In this document: positions 15,498 through 25,322 of the stretch, in pieces
Position numbering within the stretch: the first letter of the stretch is position 1
How the letters are laid out: each line of letters begins with the position of its first letter
Source of the DNA: Solirubrobacterales bacterium
GTDB lineage: Bacteria; Actinomycetota; Thermoleophilia; Solirubrobacterales; 70-9
Length of the DNA: 64,000 bases
Assembly (NCBI GenBank): GCA_020438355.1
Contig: JAGQUT010000006.1
Coordinates: 88,817 to 152,816, forward strand
Reading direction: 5' to 3'
Program-made: the position numbers and the translations under genes
The notes under the pieces: generated by a model
What the model was told of the DNA's origin: nothing
Databases searched by the model: none
Seen by the model: only the letters and a program-made list of their open reading frames with translations

Positions 15498-17495
15498 ATG
15501 CCGGAACCAGTAGAAAGGCGATCAGGCCAGCGCTACATGCCGGGCCTGGATGGCCTCCGCGCGATCGCGGTCATGGCCGTGATCGCCTACCACCTCCAGG
15601 TCGGGTTCACCCCTGGCGGCCTGCTCGGCGTCGGCGTGTTCTTCACCCTCTCCGGTTACCTGATCACCGACATCCTGCTCGAAGGCTGGGTGACCCGGAA
15701 GCTCAGCCTCAAGAACTTCTGGCTCGCCAGAGCCCGTCGTCTGCTCCCGGCCCTGTTCGTAATGCTGGCTGTCGTGCTCCTGTGGGTCTGGATCGGAAAC
15801 CCCGATCTGATCGACACGCTCAGGGGGGAGACGATCTCCTCGATCTTCTTCGTCGAAAACTGGTGGGCGATCGGCCAGGACATGTCCTACTTCGACCGTT
15901 TCGGCGCGCCGTCCCCGCTCAGTCACCTCTGGTCGCTGGCGGTCGAAGAGCAGTTCTACATCGTCTGGCCCTGGCTCCTCTTGCTGTTGCTCAAGATCTC
16001 CCCGGCCAAGGACCACGGCAAGCGGGCCCGGCGCGAGCGTATCCGTCCCAACCTCGCGATCATCACCCTGTTTCTCGCGTTCATCTCGGCCGTCCTGATG
16101 GCGGTTCTCTACTCACCCGGTTTCGACACCAACCGGGTCTACCTGGGTACCGACACCAGAGCGTTTGCCCTCCTGTTCGGCGCCGCCCTTGCAATGGTCT
16201 GGCCGAGCCGCCGGCTGGACCGGAACCTCCCCTTCAAGGCGAGAAGGAACATGGACCTGCTCGGGGTCGGCGCCCTCCTGGTCATCTTCATTCTGATCTG
16301 GCAGACCTCTGAGTTCTCACCCTTCCTCTATCGAGGCGGGATGGTCATCCTTGCTATCGCCACGACCATCCTGGTCGCCGTGCTGGCCCACCCGTCAACC
16401 CGCCTCGGGCCGATCATCGGCTGCCGCCCGCTGCGCTGGATCGGTGTCCGCTCTTACGCGATCTACCTGTGGCAGCTGCCGATCATCATCCTGACCACTC
16501 CATCTGGTGCGAACGGGTTCAGCCCGGTCCGGGCCATTCTCCAGGTCGGAGCCACCTTCGCGGTCGCCGCCCTCTCCTGGAAGTACGTCGAAGACCCGGT
16601 CCGCAAAGGCGCCGTTGGCAGGCTCTGGAAGCGGTTCCGGGCGGGAGAGTTCAGCTGGAAGCGGCTCGGCCCCGAGGGCAAGGGGGGAACGGTGGCCGGT
16701 GGACTCCTGGTCCTCATCCTGCTCCTGGCGATGGTCGGTGTCGCTCCTTCGAGTCCGATCGCTCCGATCGCCGTGAAGGGCGGAGAAGGAGAAGCCGCCG
16801 TGAAACAGATCGCCACGGCGTCCCCGGTCGCCAAGACCGTGATCAGCCCCGAGGAACGGGACGAGTTCCCGAAGAGCCTCTGCGACTCGGTCGCCTACAT
16901 CGGTGACTCGACCTCGGTCGGATTGATGGACCCCGCCTACCTCTCACCCGAATACAGGATCGACGCCCGGCTCAAGGAAGTCGGTGTGTACGAACAGCGG
17001 ATCGACATTTCGGGTGCCCGATCCTCGGTCGAGGAGGTCAACGGTATGCCGAATGCGGTCGACGCGGCCCAGGCGATCGCAGACGAAGGATTCGACGGTT
17101 GCTGGATCTACGCGATGGGCACCAACGACACCGCCAACGTGGCCGTCGGGTCGACGATCGGCATGCGGGAGAGGATCGATCGCCTGATGGCCGTCGCCGA
17201 CGGCGACCCTGTGCTCTGGATCAATGTCCGCACCCTCAACCCCGGCAACCCCGCCTACTCCGAAGCGAACATGCAGGCCTGGGATGACGAGCTGCTCGAC
17301 GCCTGCGAGACCTACCCGAACATGCGCATCTACGACTGGGCCAACAGGGTCAAGGACGAATGGTTCATTGACGACGGCATTCACTTCACCACCGAGGGCT
17401 ACCAGGTGAGGGCGCAGGCGATCGCCAACGCAGTGCCGAAATCCTTCGGCATCTGGTCAAGCTTCTGGAACCAGAGCGGCTGCCTGGTCAGCTGA
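15498..17495 (+). CDS. OafA/YrhL-type membrane acyltransferase with C-terminal SGNH domain
   Basis: 665 residues. Residues 14-375 form an acyltransferase-3 domain with about ten membrane segments, opening with YMPGLDGLRAIAVMAVIAYHLQVGF (catalytic-type His32) and GVGVFFTLSGYLITDIL. A linker and eleventh segment lead to an extracellular SGNH hydrolase-like domain from about residue 455: VAYIGDSTSVG (Ser), YAMGTNDTAN (Asn) and DDGIHFTTEGYQ (Asp-His). This architecture O-acetylates cell-surface polysaccharides or peptidoglycan, the membrane part moving the acyl group across and the SGNH part transferring it. The exact acceptor is unknown. Confidence 0.94.
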   Translation: MPEPVERRSGQRYMPGLDGLRAIAVMAVIAYHLQVGFTPGGLLGVGVFFTLSGYLITDILLEGWVTRKLSLKNFWLARARRLLPALFVMLAVVLLWVWIGNPDLIDTLRGETISSIFFVENWWAIGQDMSYFDRFGAPSPLSHLWSLAVEEQFYIVWPWLLLLLLKISPAKDHGKRARRERIRPNLAIITLFLAFISAVLMAVLYSPGFDTNRVYLGTDTRAFALLFGAALAMVWPSRRLDRNLPFKARRNMDLLGVGALLVIFILIWQTSEFSPFLYRGGMVILAIATTILVAVLAHPSTRLGPIIGCRPLRWIGVRSYAIYLWQLPIIILTTPSGANGFSPVRAILQVGATFAVAALSWKYVEDPVRKGAVGRLWKRFRAGEFSWKRLGPEGKGGTVAGGLLVLILLLAMVGVAPSSPIAPIAVKGGEGEAAVKQIATASPVAKTVISPEERDEFPKSLCDSVAYIGDSTSVGLMDPAYLSPEYRIDARLKEVGVYEQRIDISGARSSVEEVNGMPNAVDAAQAIADEGFDGCWIYAMGTNDTANVAVGSTIGMRERIDRLMAVADGDPVLWINVRTLNPGNPAYSEANMQAWDDELLDACETYPNMRIYDWANRVKDEWFIDDGIHFTTEGYQVRAQAIANAVPKSFGIWSSFWNQSGCLVS

Positions 17496-17560
17496 CCGGC
17501 ACCTCAGGTTTCGCCAGCACTTCGCGCGCGCTCCGATCCTCCATCTCGCTCTGATCGTGG

Positions 17561-18436
17561 CTAGTCTTGGGTCTGGTCCGAGCGGGGAACGACCAGTACG
17601 GCCGAAGCCGCATGGTTGACAACGTCTGAAGAGACCGAGCCGAGCAGTACCCGGCGAACTGGTCCGTAAGCCCGGGAGCCGAGGCAGAGCAGGTCCAGGG
17701 CAGCGGAGGCCTCGGCCAGCTGGATCGGGGCGGTTCCCTCGAGCAGCACCTTCTGTGTGGTCAGACGATCGGGAACCACCGCGGCCATCTCGTCGAGGAG
17801 CAGGCTCGCTGCTTCATGGGTCGCCTCTGCCATCTCGGCCAGGGGATAGGTGGCCCCCCAGCGGCCCCACTCGTCGGCGAACCCTGCGGCAACGGAGAGC
17901 AGCTGGAAATCCGAACCGTCTGCCGCGAGCTCGATCGCGGTCTCGGCCGCCAGCCGCGATTCCGGGGAGCCATCGATTCCTACCCCGATCCGCTCCAGCG
18001 AGGCGCGCTCCCGGAAGCCGTCCGGGGCAATCGCGACCGCGCAATCGCCCCCTGACATCAACTGACGTGCCTTGCGCCCGGCCCGGGTGTGACCTTCGGC
18101 AGCACGAGGGCTACTGCCGACGATGACCAGATCAGCGCCGGTCCGGTCGGCTACCGAACTCAGTCCGTGCGAAGCCGATGAGGACTGCTCTACCTCGAAG
18201 GTCGCGCCGACCCGGTCCGCCACAGCCTCCAGGCTGGCCCGGGCTTTGTCGGTCAGCTCCGTGTAGGCCTCGGCAGGAAGGGCGGGAACGATGCTGCCGC
18301 CGACCGGATGGGGAACAACCGAGGCGAGCACGAGTTCGGCGCCGGAGCGGTTGGCAATCAACTCTCCGAGCGCCAGGGCATCTTCTGCGTGCTCGCCGCC
18401 ATCATGGCCGACGAGAACGCGGGTGAATTTGGCCAT
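17561..18436 (-). CDS. Universal stress protein with two UspA domains
   Basis: 291 residues from the ATG at 18436 (MAKFTRVLVGHDGG). Two tandem Usp domains are visible: residues 1-145 with ADLVIVGSSPRAAEGHTRAGRKARQLM, and 150-290 starting ERIGVGIDGSPES and ending LGSRAYGPVRRVLLGSVSSDVVNHAASAVLVVP. Both carry the G-x2-G-x9-G(S/T) type ATP-binding glycine motif in recognisable form. Usp proteins accumulate in stasis and redox stress; the partner is not known. Lies downstream of ettA and its terminator. Confidence 0.92.
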   Translation of the reverse strand: MAKFTRVLVGHDGGEHAEDALALGELIANRSGAELVLASVVPHPVGGSIVPALPAEAYTELTDKARASLEAVADRVGATFEVEQSSSASHGLSSVADRTGADLVIVGSSPRAAEGHTRAGRKARQLMSGGDCAVAIAPDGFRERASLERIGVGIDGSPESRLAAETAIELAADGSDFQLLSVAAGFADEWGRWGATYPLAEMAEATHEAASLLLDEMAAVVPDRLTTQKVLLEGTAPIQLAEASAALDLLCLGSRAYGPVRRVLLGSVSSDVVNHAASAVLVVPRSDQTQD

Positions 18437-18486
18437 GACCCCATGATCACTCCGGAACCGCCCGGGCGCAAGGGGGGAAACCACTG

Positions 18487-18505
18487 AAAAGGCCCGGAGC
18501 GGGCC
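18487..18505 (-). terminator. Rho-independent terminator of ettA
   Basis: On the minus strand GGCCCG pairs with CGGGCC (18491-18496 and 18500-18505) around a three-base loop and is followed by TTTT (complement of 18487-18490). It begins just past the ettA stop codon at 18510. Confidence 0.75.
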
Positions 18506-18509
18506 CGGG

Positions 18510-20159
18510 CTACCGGGTCAGCCGCTTGTAGGTGATTCGGTGGGGCCGGTCCGCCTCGGCTCCGAGACGGTTGCGACGGTTCTCCTCGTAGGCCTCGAGG
18601 TTGCCTTCGAACCAGACGACCTGCGAGTCGCCCTCGAAGGCCAGGATGTGGGTCGCGACCCGGTCGAGGAACCAGCGATCATGGGAGATCACCACCGCGC
18701 AGCCGGCGAAGTTCAGCAGCGCCTCTTCGAGGGCACGGAGGGTGTCGACGTCGAGGTCGTTGGTCGGCTCGTCGAGCAGCAGCAGGTTGCCCCCGGTCTT
18801 GAGCAGTTTTGCCAGGTGGACCCGGTTGCGCTCGCCACCGGAAAGGACACCGACCTTGCGCTGCTGGTCGGAGCCCTTGAAGTTGAACCCGCCGACATAG
18901 GCACGCGAGTTCATCTTCATCGAGCCGACCGTGATGTTCTCGTCACCATCCGAGATCTCTTCCCAGACTGTCTTGTCGGGATCAAGCGCATCCCGGGACT
19001 GGTCGACGTAGGCCAGCTGCACTGTCTCTCCAAGCCGGATCGAGCCGCCGTCCGGCTCTTCGTCTCCGACGATCATCCGGAAGAGTGTGGTCTTGCCGGC
19101 ACCGTTAGGACCGATGATCCCGACGATTCCGGCTGGTGGCAGCTTGAACGAAAGGTCCTCGATCAGGAGCTTGTCGCCAAACCCCTTGGTCAGGTGTTCG
19201 GCGTCGATCACCACGTTCCCGAGGCGATCGCCGGCCGGAATGTGGATCTGGACCTGGTCCAGCTTCACGTTCTTCTCTTCGGCCAGCAATTCCTCGTATC
19301 GGGCAAGGCGTGCCTTGGATTTCTTTCGGCGGCCCTTCGGGTTCTCGCGTACCCACTCGAGCTCGGAGGCGATCGTCTTGGCGCGGGCGGACTCCTGCTT
19401 TTCCTCCTGGGCCAGCCGGGCCTGCTTCTGCTCGAGCCACGAGCTGTAGTTGCCTTCGAAAGGAATGCCGCGGCCGCGATCGAGTTCCAGGATCCAGCCA
19501 GCCACATTGTCAAGGAAGTACCGGTCGTGGGTCACTGCGACAACGGTGCCGGGGTACTCCTCGAGATGACGCTCGAGCCAGGCGACGGATTCGGCATCCA
19601 GATGGTTTGTCGGCTCGTCGAGAAGCAGCAGGTCGGGCTTCGATAGCAACAGGCGACAGAGCGCGACCCGGCGACGTTCACCGCCGGAGAGGTTTGTCAC
19701 GTCGGCGTCTCCTGGAGGCAGGCGCAGCGCATCCATCGCCGTGTCCAGCATCGTGTCGAGATTCCAGGCATCGACCGCGTCGATCTTCGCCTGGAGCTTC
19801 CCGAACTCGTCTGCCGTCTCATCGGAGTAGTTGGCTGCCAGTTCGTTGAAACGGTCGAGCAGGTCCTTGATTTCGCGCACCCCGTCCTCGACGTTGCCAC
19901 GGACGTCCTTGGTCTCGTCGAGATGCGGCTCCTGCTCCAGCATCCCCACCGTCGCACCCTCGCGCAGGCGGGCCTCGCCCTTGAACTCGGTGTCCGTCCC
20001 GGCCATGATCCGCAGCAGGGAGGACTTGCCGGCTCCGTTCGCGCCAAGGATCCCGATCTTGGCGCCGGGAAGGAAGTTCAGCGAGATGTCCTTGAGGACC
20101 TCCTTGTCGGGCGGGTGAACCCGGGAGACCTGGTACATGGTGAAGATGTAGTCAGCCAT
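18510..20159 (-). CDS. ettA: Energy-dependent translational throttle protein EttA (ABC-F)
   Basis: 549 residues, similar to the 555 of E. coli EttA. Two ABC domains: Walker [12 protein letters not shown] near residue 40 and [11 protein letters not shown] near 352, signatures [15 protein letters not shown] and [15 protein letters not shown], Walker [13 protein letters not shown] and [12 protein letters not shown]. The P-site tRNA interaction linker between them is rich in Lys, Arg and Glu ([25 protein letters not shown]). EttA binds the ribosomal E site and gates entry into elongation according to ATP/ADP ratio. The upstream region shows no clear ribosome site, so the message may be leaderless. 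Confidence 0.95.
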   Translation of the reverse strand: MADYIFTMYQVSRVHPPDKEVLKDISLNFLPGAKIGILGANGAGKSSLLRIMAGTDTEFKGEARLREGATVGMLEQEPHLDETKDVRGNVEDGVREIKDLLDRFNELAANYSDETADEFGKLQAKIDAVDAWNLDTMLDTAMDALRLPPGDADVTNLSGGERRRVALCRLLLSKPDLLLLDEPTNHLDAESVAWLERHLEEYPGTVVAVTHDRYFLDNVAGWILELDRGRGIPFEGNYSSWLEQKQARLAQEEKQESARAKTIASELEWVRENPKGRRKKSKARLARYEELLAEEKNVKLDQVQIHIPAGDRLGNVVIDAEHLTKGFGDKLLIEDLSFKLPPAGIVGIIGPNGAGKTTLFRMIVGDEEPDGGSIRLGETVQLAYVDQSRDALDPDKTVWEEISDGDENITVGSMKMNSRAYVGGFNFKGSDQQRKVGVLSGGERNRVHLAKLLKTGGNLLLLDEPTNDLDVDTLRALEEALLNFAGCAVVISHDRWFLDRVATHILAFEGDSQVVWFEGNLEAYEENRRNRLGAEADRPHRITYKRLTR

Positions 20160-20240
20160 TGCCGGGAGGTTATTGCAGTTGGGAGGCCGGGACTTCTGGG
20201 TTAGGCTCGGATTACACAGCCGAGGATGTAGGGGGAGTGG

Positions 20241-21005
20241 ATGAGTGAGTCGACGAGAAGTCCGGAGACCGGCAGGAGGGGCCCGTCAGCCTCGATGATC
20301 GTCGCGATCGTCGCCTTGATGGTTGCGCTGGGCGGCACGAGCTACGCCGCACTGAACCTTCCGAAGGGATCCGTGGGGCCGAAGCAGCTCCGGAAGAATG
20401 CCGTCAACTCCGCGAAAGTGAAGAATCGCTCCCTCCTGGCAAAGGACTTCAGGAAGGGACAACTACCGAGGGGTGCGACCGGTCCGGCCGGTCCGATCGA
20501 AGGAACCCCGGCCGGAGGCTCACTGTCAGGCACTTACCCCAATCCGGCCATCGCGGCTGGTGCGGTCGGGCCGGATCAACTCGCCCAGGCACCTGCCGCC
20601 CGTGCCCTTTCCAGCATCGTCCAGAACACCGAGGATTCGACCAACGTGGTTTTCTCCTTGAGCGGAGCAACCCTCAACCAGGGCGACTTGTTCTCGAACG
20701 AGGAAGACGCGCTCGTTATTACAAGACCGGGGATATACGTAATCACCGGGATGGTCGCCTGGCAAGGCAGCGCGACTGGCCAGCGTCAGACCCGGATCCT
20801 TCTCAACGGCCAAACCAGGGTCGGCGAGTCGACCACACCGGGCACCACAGGGACCGAGAGGCAGACAGTCAGCATGGTGGACCGTCTCGAGGCGGGCGAT
20901 CGAATCCAGTTGGGCGGCTTTCAGCAATCAGGTGGCAACCTGACGACCATCGTCGGTACTGGCCAGGGAGCTGTTCAGCTGACGGGAACCTGGGTCGGAC
21001 CCTGA
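20241..21005 (+). CDS. Secreted or anchored protein with lineage-specific N-terminus and C1q-like domain
   Basis: 254 residues. A short cytoplasmic head and hydrophobic helix ([21 protein letters not shown]) are followed by [37 protein letters not shown], a module highly repeated in Thermoleophilia proteomes. Then comes a short Gly/Pro stretch ([33 protein letters not shown]) and a beta-rich end ([19 protein letters not shown] ... [13 protein letters not shown] ... [14 protein letters not shown]) that resembles a C1q/TNF-like jelly roll. GGGGGAG lies just before the ATG. Probably a surface adhesion or stalk protein. Confidence 0.8.
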   Translation: MSESTRSPETGRRGPSASMIVAIVALMVALGGTSYAALNLPKGSVGPKQLRKNAVNSAKVKNRSLLAKDFRKGQLPRGATGPAGPIEGTPAGGSLSGTYPNPAIAAGAVGPDQLAQAPAARALSSIVQNTEDSTNVVFSLSGATLNQGDLFSNEEDALVITRPGIYVITGMVAWQGSATGQRQTRILLNGQTRVGESTTPGTTGTERQTVSMVDRLEAGDRIQLGGFQQSGGNLTTIVGTGQGAVQLTGTWVGP

Positions 21006-21024
21006 CCCCGGCTGGCTTTTGACA

Positions 21025-21069
21025 CGAAATACGAGTTATCGGCGAATAGCGCCGATAGCTCGTATTTCG
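21025..21069. terminator. Long 20-bp hairpin between convergent genes
   Basis: Bases 21025-21044 pair with 21050-21069 over 20 positions with a single G-U type mismatch and a five-base loop AATAG. The arms are AT-richer than the surroundings. It lies between the convergent C1q-like gene and the thiolase gene, and no T tract follows on either strand. A bidirectional terminator is the simplest reading; an interspersed repeat element is an alternative. Confidence 0.6.
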
Positions 21070-21124
21070 AGTGAATGTCGCGACCCGGTCCGCTCTGCAG
21101 CCGGCTCGAGGCCGGAGCCTGAGC

Positions 21125-22315
21125 TCAGGCGGCCGGCTTCTCGTACACGGTGACCACTGCGGCTCCGCCGAGGCCGATGTTGTGCTGGAGGGCCTTGTCG
21201 GCGCCATCGACCTGTCGTGCGTCGGCGTCGCCGCGCAGCTGCCAGGTCAGCTCCGAGCACTGGGCCAGGCCGGTCGCGCCAAGCGGGTGGCCCTTCGAGA
21301 TCAGGCCACCTGACGGATTGACGACGGTGCTGCCGCCATAGGTGGTCGCTTCCGCGTCCACGAGTTCGTGGCCGTGACCCTTCTCTGCCAGGCCGAGCGC
21401 CTCGTAGGTGATCAGTTCGTTGGCCGAAAAGCAGTCGTGAAGCTCTACCACGTCAACCTCGTCAATCCCGGTCCCGGCTTCGCCCAGTGCCTGCTCGGCG
21501 GCGAGGCGGCTCATCTCGTAGCCGACCAGGCTGATCGCGCTGTCGTCATCGAAGGTTGCCCGGGTATCGGTGACCAGGGCCTGTCCGGTGATCTCGATCG
21601 CCTTGTCCCAGAGGTCGTGCTCGTCGACGAACTTCTCCGATGCGACGATCGCCGCGCCCGATCCGTCCGAGGTCGGCGAGCACTGAAGCTTGGTCAGCGG
21701 GGCGTAGATCTCGGGTGCTCCCTGGATCTGTTCCAGGGTGTACTCGTCCTGGAACTGGGCGTACGGGTTGTTCACCGAGTGCTTGTGATTCTTGTAGCCG
21801 ATCCAGGCGAAGTGCTCCGGCTTCGAGCCGTACTTCTCCATGTGTTCACGCCCGGCCGCGCCGAAGATCTGGGGCGCCGGCGGCGCGTCCTCCCAGTCGC
21901 GAAGCTGGGTCAGCTCGATGAAGTGCTTGTCGAGCGGCTGGGTGCGGTCCGTGTACTTCGCACCGAGCGAACCCTTTTCCATCTTCTCGAAGCCGAGCGC
22001 GAGAGCGCAGTCGGCGAGGCCGCCCTTGACCGACTGGCGGGCCAGGTAGAGCGCCGAGGAGCCGGTCGAGCAGTTGTTGTTGACGTTGACGATCGGGATG
22101 CCGCTGAGCCCGAGCCCGTAGACGGCCCTCTCACCGGAGGTCGACTCGCCGTAGCAGTAGCCGACGTAGGCGCTTTCGACATCGTCATAGGAGATTCCCG
22201 CATCCTCGAGAGCCTTGGTGCCGGCCTCGACGGCCCAGTCCGGGTAGTCGCCTTCCTTGGTCCCGGGCTTGTCGAACTTGGTCATGCCGACGCCGATTAC
22301 GAAAGTGCGATTCAT
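21125..22315 (-). CDS. Thiolase superfamily, lipid-transfer protein / SCP-x type
   Basis: 396 residues from the ATG at 22315 ([18 protein letters not shown]), preceded by GAGGAG. It has the SCP-x thiolase features: [18 protein letters not shown] with the nucleophilic Cys, [19 protein letters not shown], and [27 protein letters not shown] with the catalytic His. Enzymes of this group cleave or condense 3-ketoacyl-CoA, often in sterol side-chain or branched acyl-CoA metabolism. It follows the MFS transporter by 13 bp on the same strand. Confidence 0.93.
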   Translation of the reverse strand: MNRTFVIGVGMTKFDKPGTKEGDYPDWAVEAGTKALEDAGISYDDVESAYVGYCYGESTSGERAVYGLGLSGIPIVNVNNNCSTGSSALYLARQSVKGGLADCALALGFEKMEKGSLGAKYTDRTQPLDKHFIELTQLRDWEDAPPAPQIFGAAGREHMEKYGSKPEHFAWIGYKNHKHSVNNPYAQFQDEYTLEQIQGAPEIYAPLTKLQCSPTSDGSGAAIVASEKFVDEHDLWDKAIEITGQALVTDTRATFDDDSAISLVGYEMSRLAAEQALGEAGTGIDEVDVVELHDCFSANELITYEALGLAEKGHGHELVDAEATTYGGSTVVNPSGGLISKGHPLGATGLAQCSELTWQLRGDADARQVDGADKALQHNIGLGGAAVVTVYEKPAA

Positions 22316-22328
22316 CTGCTGTAGCTCC

Positions 22329-23930
22329 TCAGTTGGTTGCCGGGGCGGCCTTGGCCGCATCCTCGGCATGGAATTCTGCCAGCAGTTCGTTCTCGGGGTC
22401 CTTCTTGGGGAAGGCGAAGAAGACGAGAGCGGCCCCGAGGATGATCGCGACGATGCCGACCAGGTAGGCGGAATCGCTGCCGTTCAGGAACGCGGTTTGT
22501 GCTGCCTTCACGATCTGAGGTGCGTACTGCGGATGCTGTTCGGCGACCGTGACGGCGCTGCCGAAGGAACGTTCGAGCTGGGTCTGCACCGAGTCGCTGA
22601 CCTTCTTTGTGGCTTCCGGGTTGCCGGCGATCTGGGAGGCGAAAGAGCTTGCGTATGAAGCGGTCAGAACCGACCCCAGGATCGACTGCATCAGGGCGCC
22701 GCCGAGATCCCTCTGAAGGTCCGCCGTACCTGAGGCCATTCCGGCCCGGTGAACGGGCACGGAGCCGGTCAGGGAGTTCGACGATGGGGTACCGGCCAGA
22801 CCGACTCCGATCCCGACCGGAAGGTAGCCGAGCAGGACCTGCCAGTACGAAGCGTTTTCGTCCCAGAGCGTGAGCATGAAGATGAAGCCGATCAGGCAGA
22901 AAAAGAAGCCGCAGAGAAGGGTGAACCGTGATCCGTGAGACTGGACGAGCTTGGCCGAGCGTGGTGCCGCGACGATCATGCCCAGAGCGGCGGGCAGGAT
23001 CGCCAGGCCGGCGTCGAGGGTTGAGTACTCGAGCACGTTCTGCAGGTACTGCTGGCCGATGAACATCGCGGCCATCAGGGTTCCGAAGACGATGATGCCA
23101 GCTGTGCCTGCGACCCAGAAGGTCCTCCGGGACGCGATCTTGAGGTCGTAGAGCGGATTGCCGACCCGCCCCTGACGGCGCTGCTGGAGGAAGAAGGCGA
23201 TGCCCGCCGCGACCCCGATGACGATCAGCGCGATGGTGGTCGAGCCGTAGCCGGGCATCGAGACGAAGTTGATCGCCAGGACGATGCCGCCGACCATGAG
23301 GATCGAGAAGATGCCGCCGAGGTTGTCGACCGGGTCGGTCGTTTCGTTGACGTGAGCGGGGACGAACTTGATCGCCATGACCAGGGCGATCAGGGCGAGC
23401 GGGAGGGTGATCAGGAATACGGAGCCCCAGTCGAAATGTTCCAGGAGCGCTCCGGAAACGGCCGGACCAAGCGCGGAGATGCCACCCCCGATGCCGGACC
23501 AGAGCGCGATCGCCCTGGTCTTCTTGGCCCCCGACCAGAGAGCCGTGATCAGGGCAAGGGTGGTCGGGAACGCCATGCCGGCGGCCAGTCCGCCGATGAA
23601 TCGGGCGACGAAGAGGATCTCGACGTTGGGGGCGAAACCGGCCAGGATAGCGGCGGGGATCGCGACCGTTGTGCCGATGATCAGCATCATCTTTCGCCCG
23701 TAACGGTCGCCGAGCGCTCCCAGGTAGAGGACCGAGGACGCAAGCCCGAGCGAGAACCCGACCGCAACCAGGTTCAGGCCGGTCTGGCTCGCGTCGAGGT
23801 CCTTGCCGATGTCCGGCAAGGCGACGTTCGCGACGGCGAGGTTGAGGTTGGCGACCGCTGCGACGAGAATCAGGCTCAGCAGGACGATTGCCGGCTTCTG
23901 CGGTGCACTCCCCTTATCGGTATTCGGCAT
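22329..23930 (-). CDS. MFS transporter, DHA2 (EmrB/QacA) family
   Basis: 533 residues, about 14 membrane helices. [21 protein letters not shown] in helix 1, [14 protein letters not shown] in the loop after helix 2 and the motif C-like [21 protein letters not shown] identify a drug:proton antiporter of the 14-helix type. A glutamate/lysine-rich tail follows the last helix. Probably exports amphipathic compounds; substrate unknown. Likely cotranscribed with the downstream thiolase. Confidence 0.93.
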   Translation of the reverse strand: MPNTDKGSAPQKPAIVLLSLILVAAVANLNLAVANVALPDIGKDLDASQTGLNLVAVGFSLGLASSVLYLGALGDRYGRKMMLIIGTTVAIPAAILAGFAPNVEILFVARFIGGLAAGMAFPTTLALITALWSGAKKTRAIALWSGIGGGISALGPAVSGALLEHFDWGSVFLITLPLALIALVMAIKFVPAHVNETTDPVDNLGGIFSILMVGGIVLAINFVSMPGYGSTTIALIVIGVAAGIAFFLQQRRQGRVGNPLYDLKIASRRTFWVAGTAGIIVFGTLMAAMFIGQQYLQNVLEYSTLDAGLAILPAALGMIVAAPRSAKLVQSHGSRFTLLCGFFFCLIGFIFMLTLWDENASYWQVLLGYLPVGIGVGLAGTPSSNSLTGSVPVHRAGMASGTADLQRDLGGALMQSILGSVLTASYASSFASQIAGNPEATKKVSDSVQTQLERSFGSAVTVAEQHPQYAPQIVKAAQTAFLNGSDSAYLVGIVAIILGAALVFFAFPKKDPENELLAEFHAEDAAKAAPATN

Positions 23931-23976
23931 GGCCGCATCTTAGGCCGCGAACCAGCAGCACAATAGTCTGCATCGG

Positions 23977-24615
23977 GTGAAAGTCGAGATCTTCTCCGAT
24001 ATTGCCTGCCCCTTCTGTTACATCGGGATCGGCAACTTCGCCCGCGCCCTCGAGGCATCCGGAAAGAGGGAGGAAGTAGAGGTCATCTGGCGGAGCTTTC
24101 AGCTTGATCCGTCCGCGCCGGCTCGCGCCGAAGGCGACCTCTACGACCACCTGACCCGGAAGTTCGGAGTGTCCCGGGATGAGGCCATGGCGATGAGCGA
24201 GCGGGTCATATCGATGGGCCACGAAACCGATATCGATTTCGAATTCGAGGACGCCTTTGCCGTGAACACGTTCGATGCCCACCGGCTGCTCAAGCTTGCC
24301 GCCAAAACCGGAGTCGAAACCGAGCTCGCCGAACTCTTGTTTGAGGCCTATTTCACCGGCTCAGCCGACCTTTCCGACCGCGGCGACCTGGTGAGGCTTG
24401 CGGTTGCTGCCGGAATCCCCGAGTCCAGCGCCCGGGAGGTCGCGGAGGGGGAGGACCTCGCCGACGAAGTCCGCTCGGACCAGACTCTGGCTTCGGAGTT
24501 CGGGATCGCCGGCGTTCCCGCCTTCATCTTCGACCGCTCGACCGGGGTTTCAGGTGCCCAGCCACCCGAGCTGCTCCGCCGGGCAATCGATCAGGCCCTG
24601 GTGTCGGCCGCCTGA
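23977..24615 (+). CDS. DsbA-family oxidoreductase, FrnE-like
   Basis: 212 residues, no signal peptide, so cytoplasmic. The thioredoxin-like active site is SDIACPFCYIG (Cys11, Cys14) and the cis-Pro is in FGIAGVPAFIFD. The helical insertion and the SFQLDP segment match the FrnE branch of the DsbA / 2-hydroxychromene-2-carboxylate isomerase superfamily, which acts as a cytoplasmic disulfide oxidoreductase or isomerase. The start is GTG. Divergent from the MFS gene with 46 bp between starts. Confidence 0.93.
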   Translation: MKVEIFSDIACPFCYIGIGNFARALEASGKREEVEVIWRSFQLDPSAPARAEGDLYDHLTRKFGVSRDEAMAMSERVISMGHETDIDFEFEDAFAVNTFDAHRLLKLAAKTGVETELAELLFEAYFTGSADLSDRGDLVRLAVAAGIPESSAREVAEGEDLADEVRSDQTLASEFGIAGVPAFIFDRSTGVSGAQPPELLRRAIDQALVSAA

Positions 24616-24637
24616 CGGCAGAGCGGCAAACGCCAGG

Positions 24638-25279
24638 ATGCGAAATGCTGAACCCACAGTGACCCTGCGAGCGACAAAGCTCCAGTCCGCCCTGGCTGAT
24701 CCGTCCGAGCCCCGGGATTCGGGTCCGCTGCGTGCGCTTCGACTCGGAATCAGCACCTTCATGGCCCGGGAGCGAATCGACATGTCAGCGATGGCGCGGC
24801 AGCTGGACATCAACCGCGCCACTCTTTATCGCTGGGTTGGATCGCGGGAGCAGTTCCTCGCCGAGATGATCTGGCAGCTCACGATCAGCAGTCTGCATAG
24901 GCTCGAGCGCCAGATCCGTTCGACCGGACCTGACCGGGTCATCGACATCACAATCGAGTTCGCCGCCCAGGTGATCGACAACCCCGGAATGAAGCATTGG
25001 CTGGCGACCGAAGGAGAGTCGGCGATGGCCCTCCTTACGCGTAGCGAGGCCGGCTATCAGCCCCGGCTGATCGGCTGGGTCGAGGAGTCGATCGACGGCC
25101 AGGTCGAGTCGGGCTACATGCGATTGCCGGAGGGCGTTGAGTCACACGACCTGGCTTACGTGATCGAGCGGGTGATGGCGGGTTTCATCTACCTCGATCT
25201 GATCACCGGCGAGCAGCCCGATGCGAAGCGGGCCGAGCCGCTGCTCGGCATGCTGCTGCGCGGCACCGAACCCGTCTGA
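24638..25279 (+). CDS. TetR-family transcriptional regulator, QsdR-like
   Basis: 213 residues. The HTH reads MARERIDMSAMARQLDINRATLYRWVGSREQFLAEMIW, the pattern of the QsdR subgroup of TetR regulators; the carboxy-terminal ligand domain ends in LAYVIERVMAGFIYLDLITGEQPD. QsdR controls a lactone-degrading enzyme in Rhodococcus. Here the gene sits next to a dehalogenase and an efflux pump, whose shared promoter region has palindromes, so it is a candidate regulator (inference). The start is the ATG at 24638; the reading frame continues upstream inside the DsbA gene without meaning. Confidence 0.88.
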   Translation: MRNAEPTVTLRATKLQSALADPSEPRDSGPLRALRLGISTFMARERIDMSAMARQLDINRATLYRWVGSREQFLAEMIWQLTISSLHRLERQIRSTGPDRVIDITIEFAAQVIDNPGMKHWLATEGESAMALLTRSEAGYQPRLIGWVEESIDGQVESGYMRLPEGVESHDLAYVIERVMAGFIYLDLITGEQPDAKRAEPLLGMLLRGTEPV

Positions 25280-25322
25280 CCGGGGTTCCGGACCTGATCC
25301 CTGACCGGCAGGGCAGTCCCGC

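Noticed and set aside
15176..16312. 378-codon plus-strand frame across LtrA and the acyltransferase
   Set aside because: Spans the end of one membrane gene and the start of another in the wrong frame; Arg/Pro-rich.
18540..19646. 368-codon plus-strand frame over ettA
   Set aside because: Antisense to both conserved ABC domains, so it cannot be a real gene at that place.
21368..22324. 318-codon plus-strand frame over the thiolase
   Set aside because: Opposite strand of conserved thiolase motifs; composition is shadow-like.
24398..24637. Upstream extension of the TetR regulator frame
   Set aside because: This part lies inside the DsbA/FrnE gene in another frame and adds no family residues.
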